From Bolinopsis microptera (Eukaryota > Ctenophora > Tentaculata > Lobata > Bolinopsidae), in assembly GCF_026151205.1 (NCBI RefSeq), contig NC_087083.1, forward strand, positions 4,378,460 to 4,442,459: a stretch of 64,000 nucleotides of DNA, read 5' to 3'. Numbering within the stretch: position 1 is the stretch's first letter; every line of letters starts with the position of its first letter. Under the pieces are notes generated by a model, which had not been told where the DNA came from, ran no database searches, and saw only the letters and a program-made list of their open reading frames with translations. Both the position numbers and the translations under genes were made by a program. Below, in pieces: positions 53,695 through 64,000 of this stretch.

Positions 53695-55752
53695 CTAGGT
53701 ATGTTCTAAATGATTGAAAAAATGGGTTTTTAAAGCCCGTTTAAAAGTATCAATGTTGTTAGCTTTTCTTACCGTATACGGTAGCAAGTTCCAGAGTTTT
53801 GGGGCTGCGTTGCTAAACCTCCTATCACCTAGCCTGATTTTACTGAGTCTATTAACCTTAAACCTTAAGTCATCACCAGACAGTTGCCGTGTTTTAGAAT
53901 ATGCTGCCTGGGAGTCAATCTGAAGAAGATCAGACAGATATGGTGGTGCTTGGCTGTACATAACCTTATACGCCAGAAGACAAATCTTGAAACTTATTCG
54001 TTCTTCAATGGGGAGAATGTGCGCTTTTTTGTAGTATTCGAGAAGATCTACATCACGGTCATCGATGTTATAGATGAATCGTATTCCAGCATTCAGTACA
54101 GATTTGAGCTTTTTCAGTGACTTCATCGGTAGGCAAACATACAGTGCATTACAGTAGTCAAGTTTTGATATAACCAGTTGCTTCACTAGCATAACTTTTA
54201 AACTTTCATCAAGATAACATCGTATTCTCTTCAGATTAGTTAATGCCCACATTGACTTCTGTTTAACACTGTTTAGCTGTCTTTCCATGGTAAGAGCTGG
54301 GTCTAGTTTGACTCCTAAACTCTTCCAATTGTCACCGACACATTCTGTTGGGATCACTTCCGTACTCCCAAAATTAACAGAAATTTGATTCTGTCCAAAT
54401 TCTCTAAGAACCAAAGGCTTCCCAATGACTAGTAGCTCTGTTTTTGACTCATTAAGTTTCATATAATTTTCAAGCATCCAGGCCCTTATTTCGTCAAGGC
54501 AGGCATTGATCTTAATTTTCATTTCACTTAGTTCTCCAGGTATTAGGGGTTCAAAAGAAATGTAGAGCTGCGAGTCATCTGCATATAGCTGAATACGAAT
54601 CCCATATTTAGCAGCTATCTTCTGAAGTTGTTTAATGTACAGGATGAACAAAATCGGTCCAAGCAAAGATCCCTGAGGCACTCCAAAAAGAAGACACATT
54701 ACATCAGATAGCTCCTGACCAACTTTGACATTGAAAGATCTTGCATGAAGATAATCCTCAAACCAGCTGTTAGCTTTACCTGTGATTCCAAAGTCAGCTA
54801 AGAGTTTTCTGATAAGTATATTATGATCTATTGTGTCGAAAGCTGCTGAAAGGTCTAGCAGGACCAGTGTCACAATTCTACCCTGCTCGATTTCCCCAAG
54901 AATGTCATCAGTCATTTTCACTAATAAAGTCTCACAGCTATGTTTTGGTCTATAACCAGACTGAACTGGACAATGAAGATCTTCTGCATCCAAGTATTCA
55001 TTGAGTTGACTGAGTATGTACTTTTCAAGGATCTTGGACATAACCGGGAGATTTGAAACTGGTCTATAGTTTTTTAGACAGTCAGGATCTGCTCCATCCT
55101 TTTTGAGGGTGGGTCTGACCACTGCTCTCTTAAGATCCGATGGAAACTTAGCAGTTTCAATGGAAAGGTTGACGATGTAGCAGAGAAATGGTGCTAGTTC
55201 TTTAATGCAGTGTTTCAGGAGAAACATGGGTATTGGATCTAAGTCACAGAACTTATTTGACATGCTTTTCACCAGGGTTTCCATCTCGGACACTTCTACT
55301 GCTTTAAAAGTCTCTAACTTTGACTCCCTTTTATCACCTCTTGGGTTTTCCTGGGGTTCGGCCGGTGAATCACGAAGGTTTTCAATAGAGGACCAGATGT
55401 TTTCCACTTTTCCAGAAAAGAAAGCTTTTAGATCATCTGCAACTTCCTTAGGATTTCCAGATGGCATACTTGTCTGAGAATTACCCAACAAGCGATTGAC
55501 TTTCTTGTAAAGGGATTTAATATCACCTGATGAAGCTGTGATAGAATTTCTATAGTATCCCTTTCTTTTTTCAAACTCCATACCCTGAAATTTATCCCGA
55601 AGTCCTACGTACGCTGATTTAAGTCCTTTTCCAGACCTCCAAGCTCTCTCTGCTCTTCTTCTCATTCTTCTCACTTCTCTCAGCTCTTCATCAATCCAGG
55701 GCGTTTCATTAGCTTTCACTTTCCTGTCCACTTCTGGGCAATGGGTGTCCAT
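53695..55752 (-). CDS. CR1/L2-type LINE reverse transcriptase
   Basis: A 685-codon frame with all RT blocks of the CR1/L2 group: LKNYRPVSNLPVMSKILEK, VLLDLSAAFDTIDH, GVPQGSLLGPILF and the catalytic LYADDSQLYI. The C-terminal block DDLRFKVNRLSKIRLGDRRF then FSNAAPKLWNLLP is typical of this group. The linker upstream (DEELREVRRMRRRAERAW) joins the endonuclease. The RT itself looks intact. Confidence 0.93.
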   Translation of the reverse strand: MDTHCPEVDRKVKANETPWIDEELREVRRMRRRAERAWRSGKGLKSAYVGLRDKFQGMEFEKRKGYYRNSITASSGDIKSLYKKVNRLLGNSQTSMPSGNPKEVADDLKAFFSGKVENIWSSIENLRDSPAEPQENPRGDKRESKLETFKAVEVSEMETLVKSMSNKFCDLDPIPMFLLKHCIKELAPFLCYIVNLSIETAKFPSDLKRAVVRPTLKKDGADPDCLKNYRPVSNLPVMSKILEKYILSQLNEYLDAEDLHCPVQSGYRPKHSCETLLVKMTDDILGEIEQGRIVTLVLLDLSAAFDTIDHNILIRKLLADFGITGKANSWFEDYLHARSFNVKVGQELSDVMCLLFGVPQGSLLGPILFILYIKQLQKIAAKYGIRIQLYADDSQLYISFEPLIPGELSEMKIKINACLDEIRAWMLENYMKLNESKTELLVIGKPLVLREFGQNQISVNFGSTEVIPTECVGDNWKSLGVKLDPALTMERQLNSVKQKSMWALTNLKRIRCYLDESLKVMLVKQLVISKLDYCNALYVCLPMKSLKKLKSVLNAGIRFIYNIDDRDVDLLEYYKKAHILPIEERISFKICLLAYKVMYSQAPPYLSDLLQIDSQAAYSKTRQLSGDDLRFKVNRLSKIRLGDRRFSNAAPKLWNLLPYTVRKANNIDTFKRALKTHFFNHLEHT

Positions 55753-56548
55753 AAGGCATAAAGAACCTCATTGTACTGTGTAACGGCCTCGTCTAGTGAC
55801 CAGTCAAAATTTCCTTGGCACAGAGATGAGTTCTTCAAACTTTCTCTAAAATTGTCTTTGTCAAGATTTTTAAAATTTCGGTAGTTAACCTTTTTCCAAG
55901 TCATCTTGGGTTTCTTACAGCAGTGATACCCTAAATCAAAATTAACCAGAAAGTGGTCGGAGGATGTTCCTGATTTGGTCACAGAAACTGGGCCCATTCT
56001 AGACCTAAGGTTTTCTGTAGAGAGTATAAGGTCAATTGTACCACCTTGTTCATGCGTTGGTACAATAGGCATGATTTGATAAAGGTCATAGTCTTGTAGA
56101 AGTCTTACCAACATTCACATGGACGCTCCATGTGAATGTTGAAATCTCCCATCAGAAGAAGGATACCAGTCTTGGTACTTAAGTCATCTAGGCAGCTCTC
56201 GAACTCCTCTAGAAACATACATTCCGTGTATCTAGCTTTCTTTGTATAAGGAGGCCTGTATATATTCACAAGACGAATCGAATCTGTCTCAGTCTCAGAT
56301 TGGAGCAATGCTTCCATAACCTGGAACGTTTTGTACTTAGTTACCTTTTCGTTAACTTTTAAGGTTATTTCTGGTCTGTAAAGGAAAGCAATACCTCCTC
56401 CACCTCTGTGTTTTCTAGGATTTGATAGTATCTCCCAGCCATAACTCTTGATCTCTTGAATTTTTACACTATCTGCCTCCTTAAGAAACGTTTCCTGGAC
56501 AAAGCAAACATCACATTTATGATCATTGAGGTGCTCCATCACTCCCAC
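55716..56548 (-). pseudogene. CR1/L2-type LINE endonuclease, frame-broken
   Basis: Two overlapping frames give the AP-type endonuclease: CFVQETFLKEAD, RKHRGGGGIAFLYRP, LLLMGDFNIHME, then after a shift TIDLILS and SSDHFLVNFDL. The break at 56105-56130 coincides with a short palindrome (aacattcacatgga / tccatgtgaatgtt) and a second shift joins the RT frame near 55720-55752. Confidence 0.85.
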
Positions 56549-56650
56549 TGTCTTATTTACAAGCGATCTGACATTAAAGGTCCCAACCCTTAGGCTCTTG
56601 TTCTCTTTGTCATGAGCTCCTTTACCCTGATTTGGTAGGAGTTTTTTGCA

Positions 56651-57310
56651 TCACTTGATGAGTGAGTCCTGGACATGACCCACAGTTTTTCTCTCACATA
56701 AAACGGACAAAGAGTGTCTGACGCCAATTGTGTCTTGGATCTGACTTTTCTGATCGATTCTTGCTATGTGAACAGTTCGTGCATCGTATGTCCCCTGTCT
56801 TTTTCTCTTTCTTCTTAATACAGTCCTTCGATTTGTGGCTTCATGCAGAGTAGAAACATGTTGGGTCTGAGTCTTTGGACTTGCATATATGGATCCACTT
56901 GTATGACCAAAACCTTGACAGTGATAACACTGTATAACGTGATACCTGTCTCTGACAGGGTACATTTCCAATCCCAGACAGATCCTGTTTCCAGCCTTTT
57001 TGATAACTTCCCTTATAGCCGGTGAAACCTGCAAAACGGCAAACCTATCTTTGTCATCCATAAAGACAGCCTTGAACTCATCACCACTTTCCATCAGGGT
57101 CTTGATAGTGTCATTCTTCTTCAGGACACCCTCCACTAGCTCTTCCTTCGTCTTTATGTCTGCATCAAGGCCCGAGATAGTTATCTTTGGATTAAGCTTC
57201 CTCAGTTCTTCCGACTTAGATGTGACATTATAATTGGATTTAAGCGCTTCTTCTGCATGACCTAGATCCTCTTTGGATTTGAACACCAGTCTGGCAACGC
57301 CTTCAGTTTT
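56651..57310 (-). pseudogene. CR1/L2-type LINE ORF1 (gag-like), 5'-truncated
   Basis: Encodes an RNA-binding-like segment (LNPKITISGLDADIKTKEEL, FAVLQVSPAIREVI) and a CCHC-type knuckle that reads CYHCQGFGHTSGSIY, where the last Cys is replaced. The frame then degenerates into a basic tail (RRKRKRQG). Open to about 57310 (TEGVARLVFKSKEDL), where the element ends. Confidence 0.75.
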
Positions 57311-57312
57311 TA

Positions 57313-58603
57313 TTCAAATTTAATGCTAAAATCGAAAACTTCGGTGAGTTTCAGCCACCATATATAACATCTGCATGATATCCTTCCTGTTACAATTATC
57401 GAGTATGGAAATAAACTGTAGACAACTATTTGTCTACTATTGTCAACTATCTTTTTATAGTTCTAGTTTGGCGATATTAGCTTTATACTGATGGTAGTGA
57501 TGGTACGCATAAAATCGTCAAGAAACCTAAAATAGGGATTTAAGATATGACCATCTAAGCAGGGATCTGATTTATGAAACGTCGCTTGCTCGCAAAACTC
57601 AAGAGTCAAGTTTGTTGCTGTCATTATACTCATTGGACCACGTGACCCATACACAGGGCTCAGAACGCTCCGTTTGATGGACTTAACCAATAAAACACAG
57701 CAATAAATCAACAGCTGTTCGTGGTTGTCAGTGAATTTAAGTAACCTGCATGTCTCGCTTTATCTACAAGCTGACATAATTAACATGAGTTTTACGAGAA
57801 AGACTCAATACTGGAGGTGTATATAGCATGCACGGTATGTAATTCCCACGACTGTCTGCTAGTGCTGAATGTGAAAACTTTCAAATGATGGAATCGTTTA
57901 CATGAGTTCAAATAAACTCGTACACATTCATAACACATGTTTTATTTTAATTCACGATGTAAATTCTTTACAAACTTAATTAATCGTTAAACAGAAATAT
58001 GAACACACAAAACTATTCATTTTTTAAATTATTCAGAAAGTCGCAGACTTACTTAAAAATTTTTTAAATTATCATAGACTAAAAAGAAAGATTCAAAAAC
58101 GGAATAAATAAAAAGCGTTTCCATTTCACACGTACGGAGGACGCGACATGCAGGGTCTGTCATTATTCACTTTTCCTTCAGTAAGTGTTCCCTCACTTTA
58201 TTCCGTGATCGGTTCATTCTGTCACGTGATGTTCTTTACGGGGAAAGGTGAGATTAATTAAAAGTAATTTGGTCGTGGAACTTCCAGTACTTAAACTTTT
58301 ATGCGTTGCTGGTAGTGCAGTACCTCCAAATAAAGTCAATATTTAGCAAGCTGCCGCCACGCCTACTACCATTACCACTATACAGTTCTTGAAATATCGT
58401 TCCACAAATTTTTGTAAGACTAGCTGTGAAAGTCTTGGACAATTATTTGCAGCCGGATTTTGGGGAATTTTAAGTTTTAAGGTGAAGTGTGAAATCCGGC
58501 CTCAGAGTTTTTATTTACATACATGCTGGAAAAAATTACTAAAACTTCAAAAGTATCGGTTTTTTTTTTAAATAATTTTTTCATAAGGACAATTTAATAA
58601 TAT
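57313..58603. other. Intergenic stretch
   Basis: No gene I can support; small frames carry no motifs. Confidence 0.4.
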
Positions 58604-58886
58604 ATATTTGACCAAAACCCATAATCATGGGTAGAGTGGACCGCTGCCAGTGTCTCATGCAAATTGATACCGAGAATGAAATCGGTCGCTCGCTTTTCCT
58701 ATTCAATAAGCTTTATTACAATTCGTAAGCCGTGAGTGATAGGAAAAGCGAGCGACCGATTTCATTCTCGGTATCAATTTGCATTTGAGAACGGTCAGTC
58801 AAATTAATATCATTTCCTTTTGTTTGGGAAAGAGAGACACTAGGAGCGGTCCACTCTACCCATGATTATGGGTTTTGGTTAAATAT
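58604..58886. mobile_element. Fold-back MITE with nested stems
   Basis: Outer ends gaccaaaacccataatcatg and catgattatgggttttgg pair through the agtggaccgct block. Inside, a second long stem pairs 58658-58710 (gcaaattgataccgagaatg) with 58740-58785. Non-coding. Confidence 0.85.
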
Positions 58887-59734
58887 CATCTCTTTTTGAT
58901 TGTAATGTCAGAGTATTTTATAAAGTCGAAATATAAACTAATATTCTTATAGATAAGGAGGAAGTTTCAACGATTTCGAAATTTTTCCTTTGAATATGCA
59001 ACTATATAATCAGTCAAGTTGACATTAAACTCAAATATAATGTCATTTAACTGTCATGTTTCTGTTAAAGCAGGAACTAAATCTAATCGAAATAAAGAGA
59101 GTGAAGTTCTCACTTTTTCTAAACTTTGAGCAGACGTTGCGTGCCCATCCAATATCAAATCACCGTAAAATTTTGAATTTTCGTATTTTCTATGTAGTTT
59201 AATAAGTGTGCAAAGTTTCAGAATATTTCAGGAAGAACTCGCATCACAACGGGACTCCAAAGCTGATAAAAATCGTGAAAATAACAATTTTCAGTGATTT
59301 TAGCAATTTTCTATCAATTTGGGCGTGTCCCCACGTGTGCAACTTTTCGATTTTCAACTTTAAAACTAGCCTATAACACAATTTAGACCTTTAGGAAGCA
59401 AAATTGAGCTCCAACACCCAAGAGATGGCCCAACACCAGAGAATACTAATTCACAACTTTTGTGTTTTTATAAAATTATTCTTCAAAAAAGCACTAATTT
59501 CAATAGTAAATATCTTTATAAAGGAGCAAGGTAGGATAATTTTCCAGTAGATTTTTAGAATGCTTGAACAATTATCTAAGGTAAAAATGTCCTCAGATTT
59601 TGAATAAAATTACTTCTTAATGGTGTTAAATTGATTTGAAAAGTTGTTATTTTGTCAAAAATCAAGATTTAAAAACGCTTAATTTGATGACGTCATCAAG
59701 TGGTGATGATGACGTTAAATTATTTTTTGATATA
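58887..59734. other. Intergenic stretch
   Basis: No gene seen. A tgatgacgtcatca motif near 59686-59698 is a perfect short palindrome that resembles a CRE-type site. Confidence 0.4.
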
Positions 59735-60045
59735 ATCTTACTATATATAAAGCGAGACGATATATATATATATATATATATCCGTACCATTTTACTGACA
59801 CCACGACATCAACTTTAACACGACTTTCCGCAAAAACCGTAAAAGATATACAACTTAAACTTTTTGACTGGTTCAAATGCTCTAATGGTCTTCAAATCAG
59901 CATGAAAAAATAAAAAATTGACCAAGGAATAATAATTTTAGTGCCCAAAATGTGGACCCCCAAGTGGTGTCAAAAACGCGAATTAAATAGGTAATAATTA
60001 TTTTAGTCTCTTGAGTCTTGACACCACTTTAGACGGGTTCCTGCT
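59735..60045 (-). repeat. Interspersed repeat, uninterrupted copy
   Basis: Reverse complement of the repeat at 29385-29668 plus 32070-32106, from tataaagcgagacgatata to gacgggttcctgctagtg. It shows the pre-insertion state of the locus interrupted by LINE copy 1. Confidence 0.85.
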
Positions 60046-60485
60046 AGTGTAAATTAAAGTGTAAACGATTATCTTCAAGACCTTTGGTTCGAGATGACTG
60101 TATTGTTTATACTTTTGAATCTACAGATACTTGAATGTAGGCTCCAATTGACTGCCAAAGCGTCTATCAACTTAATAACACCAGAATGTGTGTGTGTGAC
60201 CTAAATCTGAACTTTCTGACTGCGTTGGAGAATGGAGAACAATCGAGAAATGATAACCAGTCCCAGGATATAATCAAAGTTCAATTTGGAATCTTTTTGT
60301 ATTTCTTTATGCTGTGTGTAAGTTTGGTGTGAAGCATTATTTTCTTTTCTAAAGCTAACAGTGTTAAACTAAATTGATATCAGTTAAAGATGATATATTT
60401 TAACAGGTAAAATTAATATAATTGACGATTAAGTGATATAAGAATGTGTTCAGGACTCTGAAAGTGTCACACTCCTATAGTAATG

Positions 60486-60641
60486 GTATGAAAAGGTTGA
60501 CTTTAGTCAAGGTCTCATGTCTCTACGACCTTCACTTTTGGCGCAGTGAATCCCGCGCTTCAGCGCAATGCGCAAACTCCTGCAGGAACTTCCCGACATT
60601 GTAGAGACCTGAGACTTCGACTAAAGTTAACCATTTTCTAC
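60486..60641. repeat. Imperfect inverted repeat of about 40-bp arms
   Basis: ggttgactttagtcaaggtc with tctctac pairs with gtagagacctgag and gactaaagttaacc. A palindromic core (cgcgcttcagcgcaatgcgc) lies between. Likely a fold-back remnant. Confidence 0.7.
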
Positions 60642-61210
60642 TGTTCATATTAGAGGAGCACACATTCAGAACTCCTTCCATACTCCTTCATGACTAAATT
60701 GACGATTTAGACAATTTTACCTTTATAAGAAACGCTATAAAAATGGGCGTGGCATATGCGGACCATATCCGGAACACTACAGTCAAAAAAAAATTTTTGG
60801 TCGTTCCTGACCCTATAGAGCAACTAATAAGATATGATTTCTAATTATTTGAACAACTTTTGGTAAAATGAACCACTCTAGTGTGTGTCTATATTATAAA
60901 TATATACATCTATAATATACTTCACGACAATCTGTTGTAAAACAGGGGTTCCAGAAAACCCACTTCCCGATACTCCTGAAACTTGAAACTTTTTTTACAG
61001 TCGATTTGGTCAACATCTAGACGCCCTGCAAAGTTTCAAATCTCTAACTCAATTTTAACACGGTTTTTAAGGCACCTGAATATGGCGATTTTGGGTTTTT
61101 AACCTAATTTCGTATAACATGCTGGCGCGTATTTTGCGCAAATTTCTTAAAAACCTCCACATAACTATTTCTTATTCCTGTCATCTTTAACATTGAATTA
61201 GAATGGGGGT

Positions 61211-61335
61211 AAGCACTAAGCAGTAAGGGGGGTAAATAGTAAAGGGGGTAAATAGTAAAGGTGGGTAAATAGTAAAGGTGGGTAAATAGTATAAAAGGGG
61301 GTAAATAGTAAAGGGGGTAAATAGTATTGTGAATA
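61211..61335. repeat. 16-bp tandem repeat (gggggtaaatagtaaa)n
   Basis: About seven degenerate copies with g/t variation. Confidence 0.9.
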
Positions 61336-61365
61336 TAAGGGCGACGGTCATGCTGGATGATGATT

Positions 61366-61506
61366 AATCACTCTAGACTCGACTGTCACGTGACTTTTTT
61401 AACCCATTCTCTAGCTGGTTCTGAACGACTTTTCGAAACCCTAACCCTTTTTAGAACAATCGGGGGCCCTTTTAGAACAATCTCGAAGATCGACTGTAGA
61501 GTGATT
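61366..61506. mobile_element. MITE, telomere-motif family (copy C, deleted)
   Basis: Begins aatcactctagactcga and ends cgactgtagagtgatt. Shares cgggggcccttttagaacaa with copy B and lacks about 210 bp of its interior. Confidence 0.8.
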
Positions 61507-61509
61507 TAG

Positions 61510-63510
61510 CATGCTCGGGTCATGCTTGCCAGCATTGTGATGAAGCACTTAGTAAGTGTGTAGCAGTTAAGTAATACTAAGTTTTTGAGGTCAGTCAACG
61601 GACATGTTTGCAAGCTGGAATAATAATTCTAGCGTAAGTTATTCGGACAATCGTTAGCTTGGAGGAAATTATGAATCGAGAATTTAACTCAGTATGCACT
61701 TTACAGAGAACATTTTCGAATCAGATATCAAACGTTCCGAATCTAGACTTCATCATATAATGGGATTATTAGTCTAGATTGGACCAACTTAATATAAATT
61801 GGATCACTAAACTGTGACTGTGAGTTAGTCGTTTTTTAAACCTTAATAATTCTTTGCAGACCAATCATGCCAACCGGAGTAGTATACTAAAAACTGAGAT
61901 TTATATAATGTCTGAAATTAAGTGGGAGGTGCTTGATGGTGGTCCCTGATCCGCTTATCTGTCGTATTTTAATAACCTATCAAGACGCGCGCCGAGTAAT
62001 TGGACTCGTCCACGGTCCTAATATTTGAAACAAATATTTTACGAGTATCACCCGTTAATATATATTTGGACCAAATATTTTAAGAGTATCACCTGATGAC
62101 TTATCTGGAGCGATAAAATAAAGGTAAGTTCACATAAAACATGTGACATAGAAGGAAGAGCAATTTTTAATTTGCGTTTAATGACTCTTGGACTTAATCA
62201 TTATCAAGCGCAAAAAAATATTGTCGGTTTTTCTCAACTACAATTCTAAAGTTCTAGAGTAAGCCAATTTAACTATATCAAATTAAATAGTTTAATAGTA
62301 TAATCGTCGGTTTTTATGTTTCTTCGCACTAACATGTTTAAGTTAAATAATATTCAGACAAATTAGCACTACCAGAGGTAGTGACTAGTGGTATAGTGGT
62401 AGTAACTGAACGGTTTATCCGAATATTATATCACAGATAGAGATGGAACTGGTATAGAGCTTGTATATAAGTGGTATGGACAGAACTTGAGCAGAACTGC
62501 CGTACGGAAATATCTAGTACGGATAGTATTACTAATAATAAATTTAAACAATGAACTTTATTAAAAAGCTCATTCTCTATGACTGGAGAGAGTGCGTTGG
62601 ATAGACGTCACGTGACACTACCGACAAAGTAACAATTCGTGCTGAGGCTTAATGGGCCCAGCTTGTCATTCCGCCGAATCTCTACTTTTATGAACATTGA
62701 ACAGTCTAGAATCCCCTAATCTGATGCTAGAAATGTTCAATATATGTAACGGCTGAGCGACTCTGTTTCTTGGAAAATGGAAACATGTCCTATACAGTAT
62801 ACATGTTTTAGGCCAATCCATTTAAATATGTCAGACAACTACCCACTCCATATATCATTATCCTTGTCCTGCATCAGGGACAGGGTTCACAGTTACTCTT
62901 GAATAATTTACTTAAGGAATCAAAATTTTAAACCAAATTAATATCAGAACTGAAATCGGGGAATATTTGTTCAGCAGTGAGCAATGAATATAAGCTGCTT
63001 AAAATATGCTGCTTTTTAATATTAAACAGCAAATAAAGGTGGATTCTGACGGGGGGGGGGGGGGGGGGGGGGTTAGGTGAGTAATATTTTTTGACTTTGA
63101 TTGGTCAATAGTGGATTCTGATTGGTTTATTATTATCACGTGTCAAAACATATACCTCACTTTCCCAACCGAATCCGGACATCTACAGATATATAGATCT
63201 TATAATAGATCTATAGATATATTATAAGCAGTAACCATATTTGGTTACATATTTCCTTTGTGAAGGAACTATAAAATGTTTTGGGCTTATAAAGCCACTT
63301 TTATTCACTTTAAGCACAAGGAATAATTTCTGTACCCCAATATATACCGATAGTGCGATCAATAAGGTTCATGAAATATTATTATCCAACTGTGTCGATC
63401 ATATGAATTATTAATGGGTCTGGATCCACGTCCAGTATCTTCTCCTGTAAAATTCCTTCTCATTTAATATGCTGTGTCTTTGATCAATGATCAATAGCCA
63501 GTATCCTAAG
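61510..63510. other. Intergenic stretch
   Basis: No gene I can support. Holds a G homopolymer near 63051-63072 and AT-rich sequence. Confidence 0.4.
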
Positions 63511-63515
63511 ATGAC

Positions 63516-63980
63516 AAGTACGTACCGTACCCGCATTAAAGTACGTACGGTACGAGGTTTTTTATTAGTACGTACCGTACAACCACTTAAAGAACGACAT
63601 TTTTCTGAAAAAATGGTGTCCGTTTTTACCTTATTTTTCTATTGTTGTAAAATTGGCAGGTATATATGCAATTTTCAAACCACGATTTTGGTGCCAATGA
63701 ATACTAAAGTCGAATTAAACAATTTTTAAGACAATAAATTAATTTGATTAACTGCAATAATTATACTCAATAGGAGTACGTAGTCATACTATTCTAATGA
63801 TGGAAATAAGAATGCGGCGACATAATTTTAGGTGCCCGTAGCGCCATTTCAAGTGTTCCTGTTATTATTTTGTCACGAAAGTCGGACTTCCATCGAAAAC
63901 CCATCTATCGTAGGTACTTTATAACCAATTTTATTAGTACGCACGGTACAACTATTTTTTAAAGTACGTACCGTACGAAC
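63516..63980. repeat. Clustered gtacgtaccgtac palindromes
   Basis: At least five copies of (a)gtacgtaccgtac or its complement, three at 63517-63582 and two at 63934-63977, with ttattagtac shared between clusters. They look like subterminal motifs of an element of about 460 bp. Confidence 0.7.
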
Positions 63981-64000
63981 TTCTCAAATCTCATCATAGC

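Larger units (their letters stand above)
52895..57312 (-). mobile_element. CR1/L2-type LINE, nearly complete
   Basis: The minus-strand element runs from a truncated ORF1 at about 57312 to a 3' end with an (att)n microsatellite tail, seen as aataataataataa near 52903. It carries ORF1, endonuclease and RT in the usual order with a few frameshifts. A short atttaat on both sides may be the target duplication. It lies just upstream of the GPCR gene's first exon in the same orientation. Confidence 0.85.

Overview
This is an AT-rich, intron-bearing animal (metazoan) genomic window. It holds parts of three host genes buried in transposable elements and tandem repeats. GT-AG introns, LDL-receptor class A modules fused to a rhodopsin-type seven-helix receptor, fucolectin-type (F5/8C) domains, EGF and Ig modules, Penelope-like and several non-LTR retrotransposons, and hAT, mariner-like and Harbinger-like DNA elements fit an early-branching or marine invertebrate. 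My best guess is a cnidarian, but the sequence alone does not settle it.

Layout. 389-3761 (+): two-exon gene for an LDLa-repeat GPCR with an LGR/relaxin-receptor-type 7TM bundle. 4002-4475: 9-bp satellite. 4890-8244: giant inverted-repeat DNA transposon (arms about 1.25 kb) with a Harbinger-type transposase remnant. 9375-27238 (-): a mosaic secreted-protein gene of about 25 recognisable exons. Read in its own direction it has fucolectin-type domains, a 21-nt microexon, PCSK9-C-terminal-like Cys-rich modules, EGF repeats and two Ig domains. Its introns and some exons carry a Penelope element, an hAT-type MITE, a LINE and many tandem arrays. 27254-43355: nested transposon territory (three LINE-type RT regions, FLYWCH remnant, MITEs, Penelope tail, hAT-like element). 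46988-48377: inverted-repeat element with a small Cys-rich ORF. 49293-52743 (-): a five-exon class A GPCR gene. 52895-57312 (-): a CR1/L2-type LINE. 57313-64000: mostly non-coding, with fold-back elements and repeats.

The most unusual signal is in the mosaic gene. (i) Several intronic tandem arrays start within a few bases of a 5' splice site, and one 75-bp minisatellite repeatedly copies the exon end plus its donor. (ii) A 14-copy, 22-bp intronic array is the reverse complement of a downstream in-frame 21-nt microexon and its 3' splice site. That arrangement could mask the microexon by RNA pairing. (iii) An hAT-type MITE inserted 4 bp before the end of an exon, and its terminal repeat supplies a new in-phase GT donor. 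The same gene also has a LINE inside a coding exon and an apparent 1-nt frameshift in an EGF exon. It may therefore be a decaying copy, a disrupted allele, or carry assembly errors.

Exon phases were checked by hand across all exons of the mosaic gene and across the GPCR genes. No database search was possible, so family names rest on recognised motifs.
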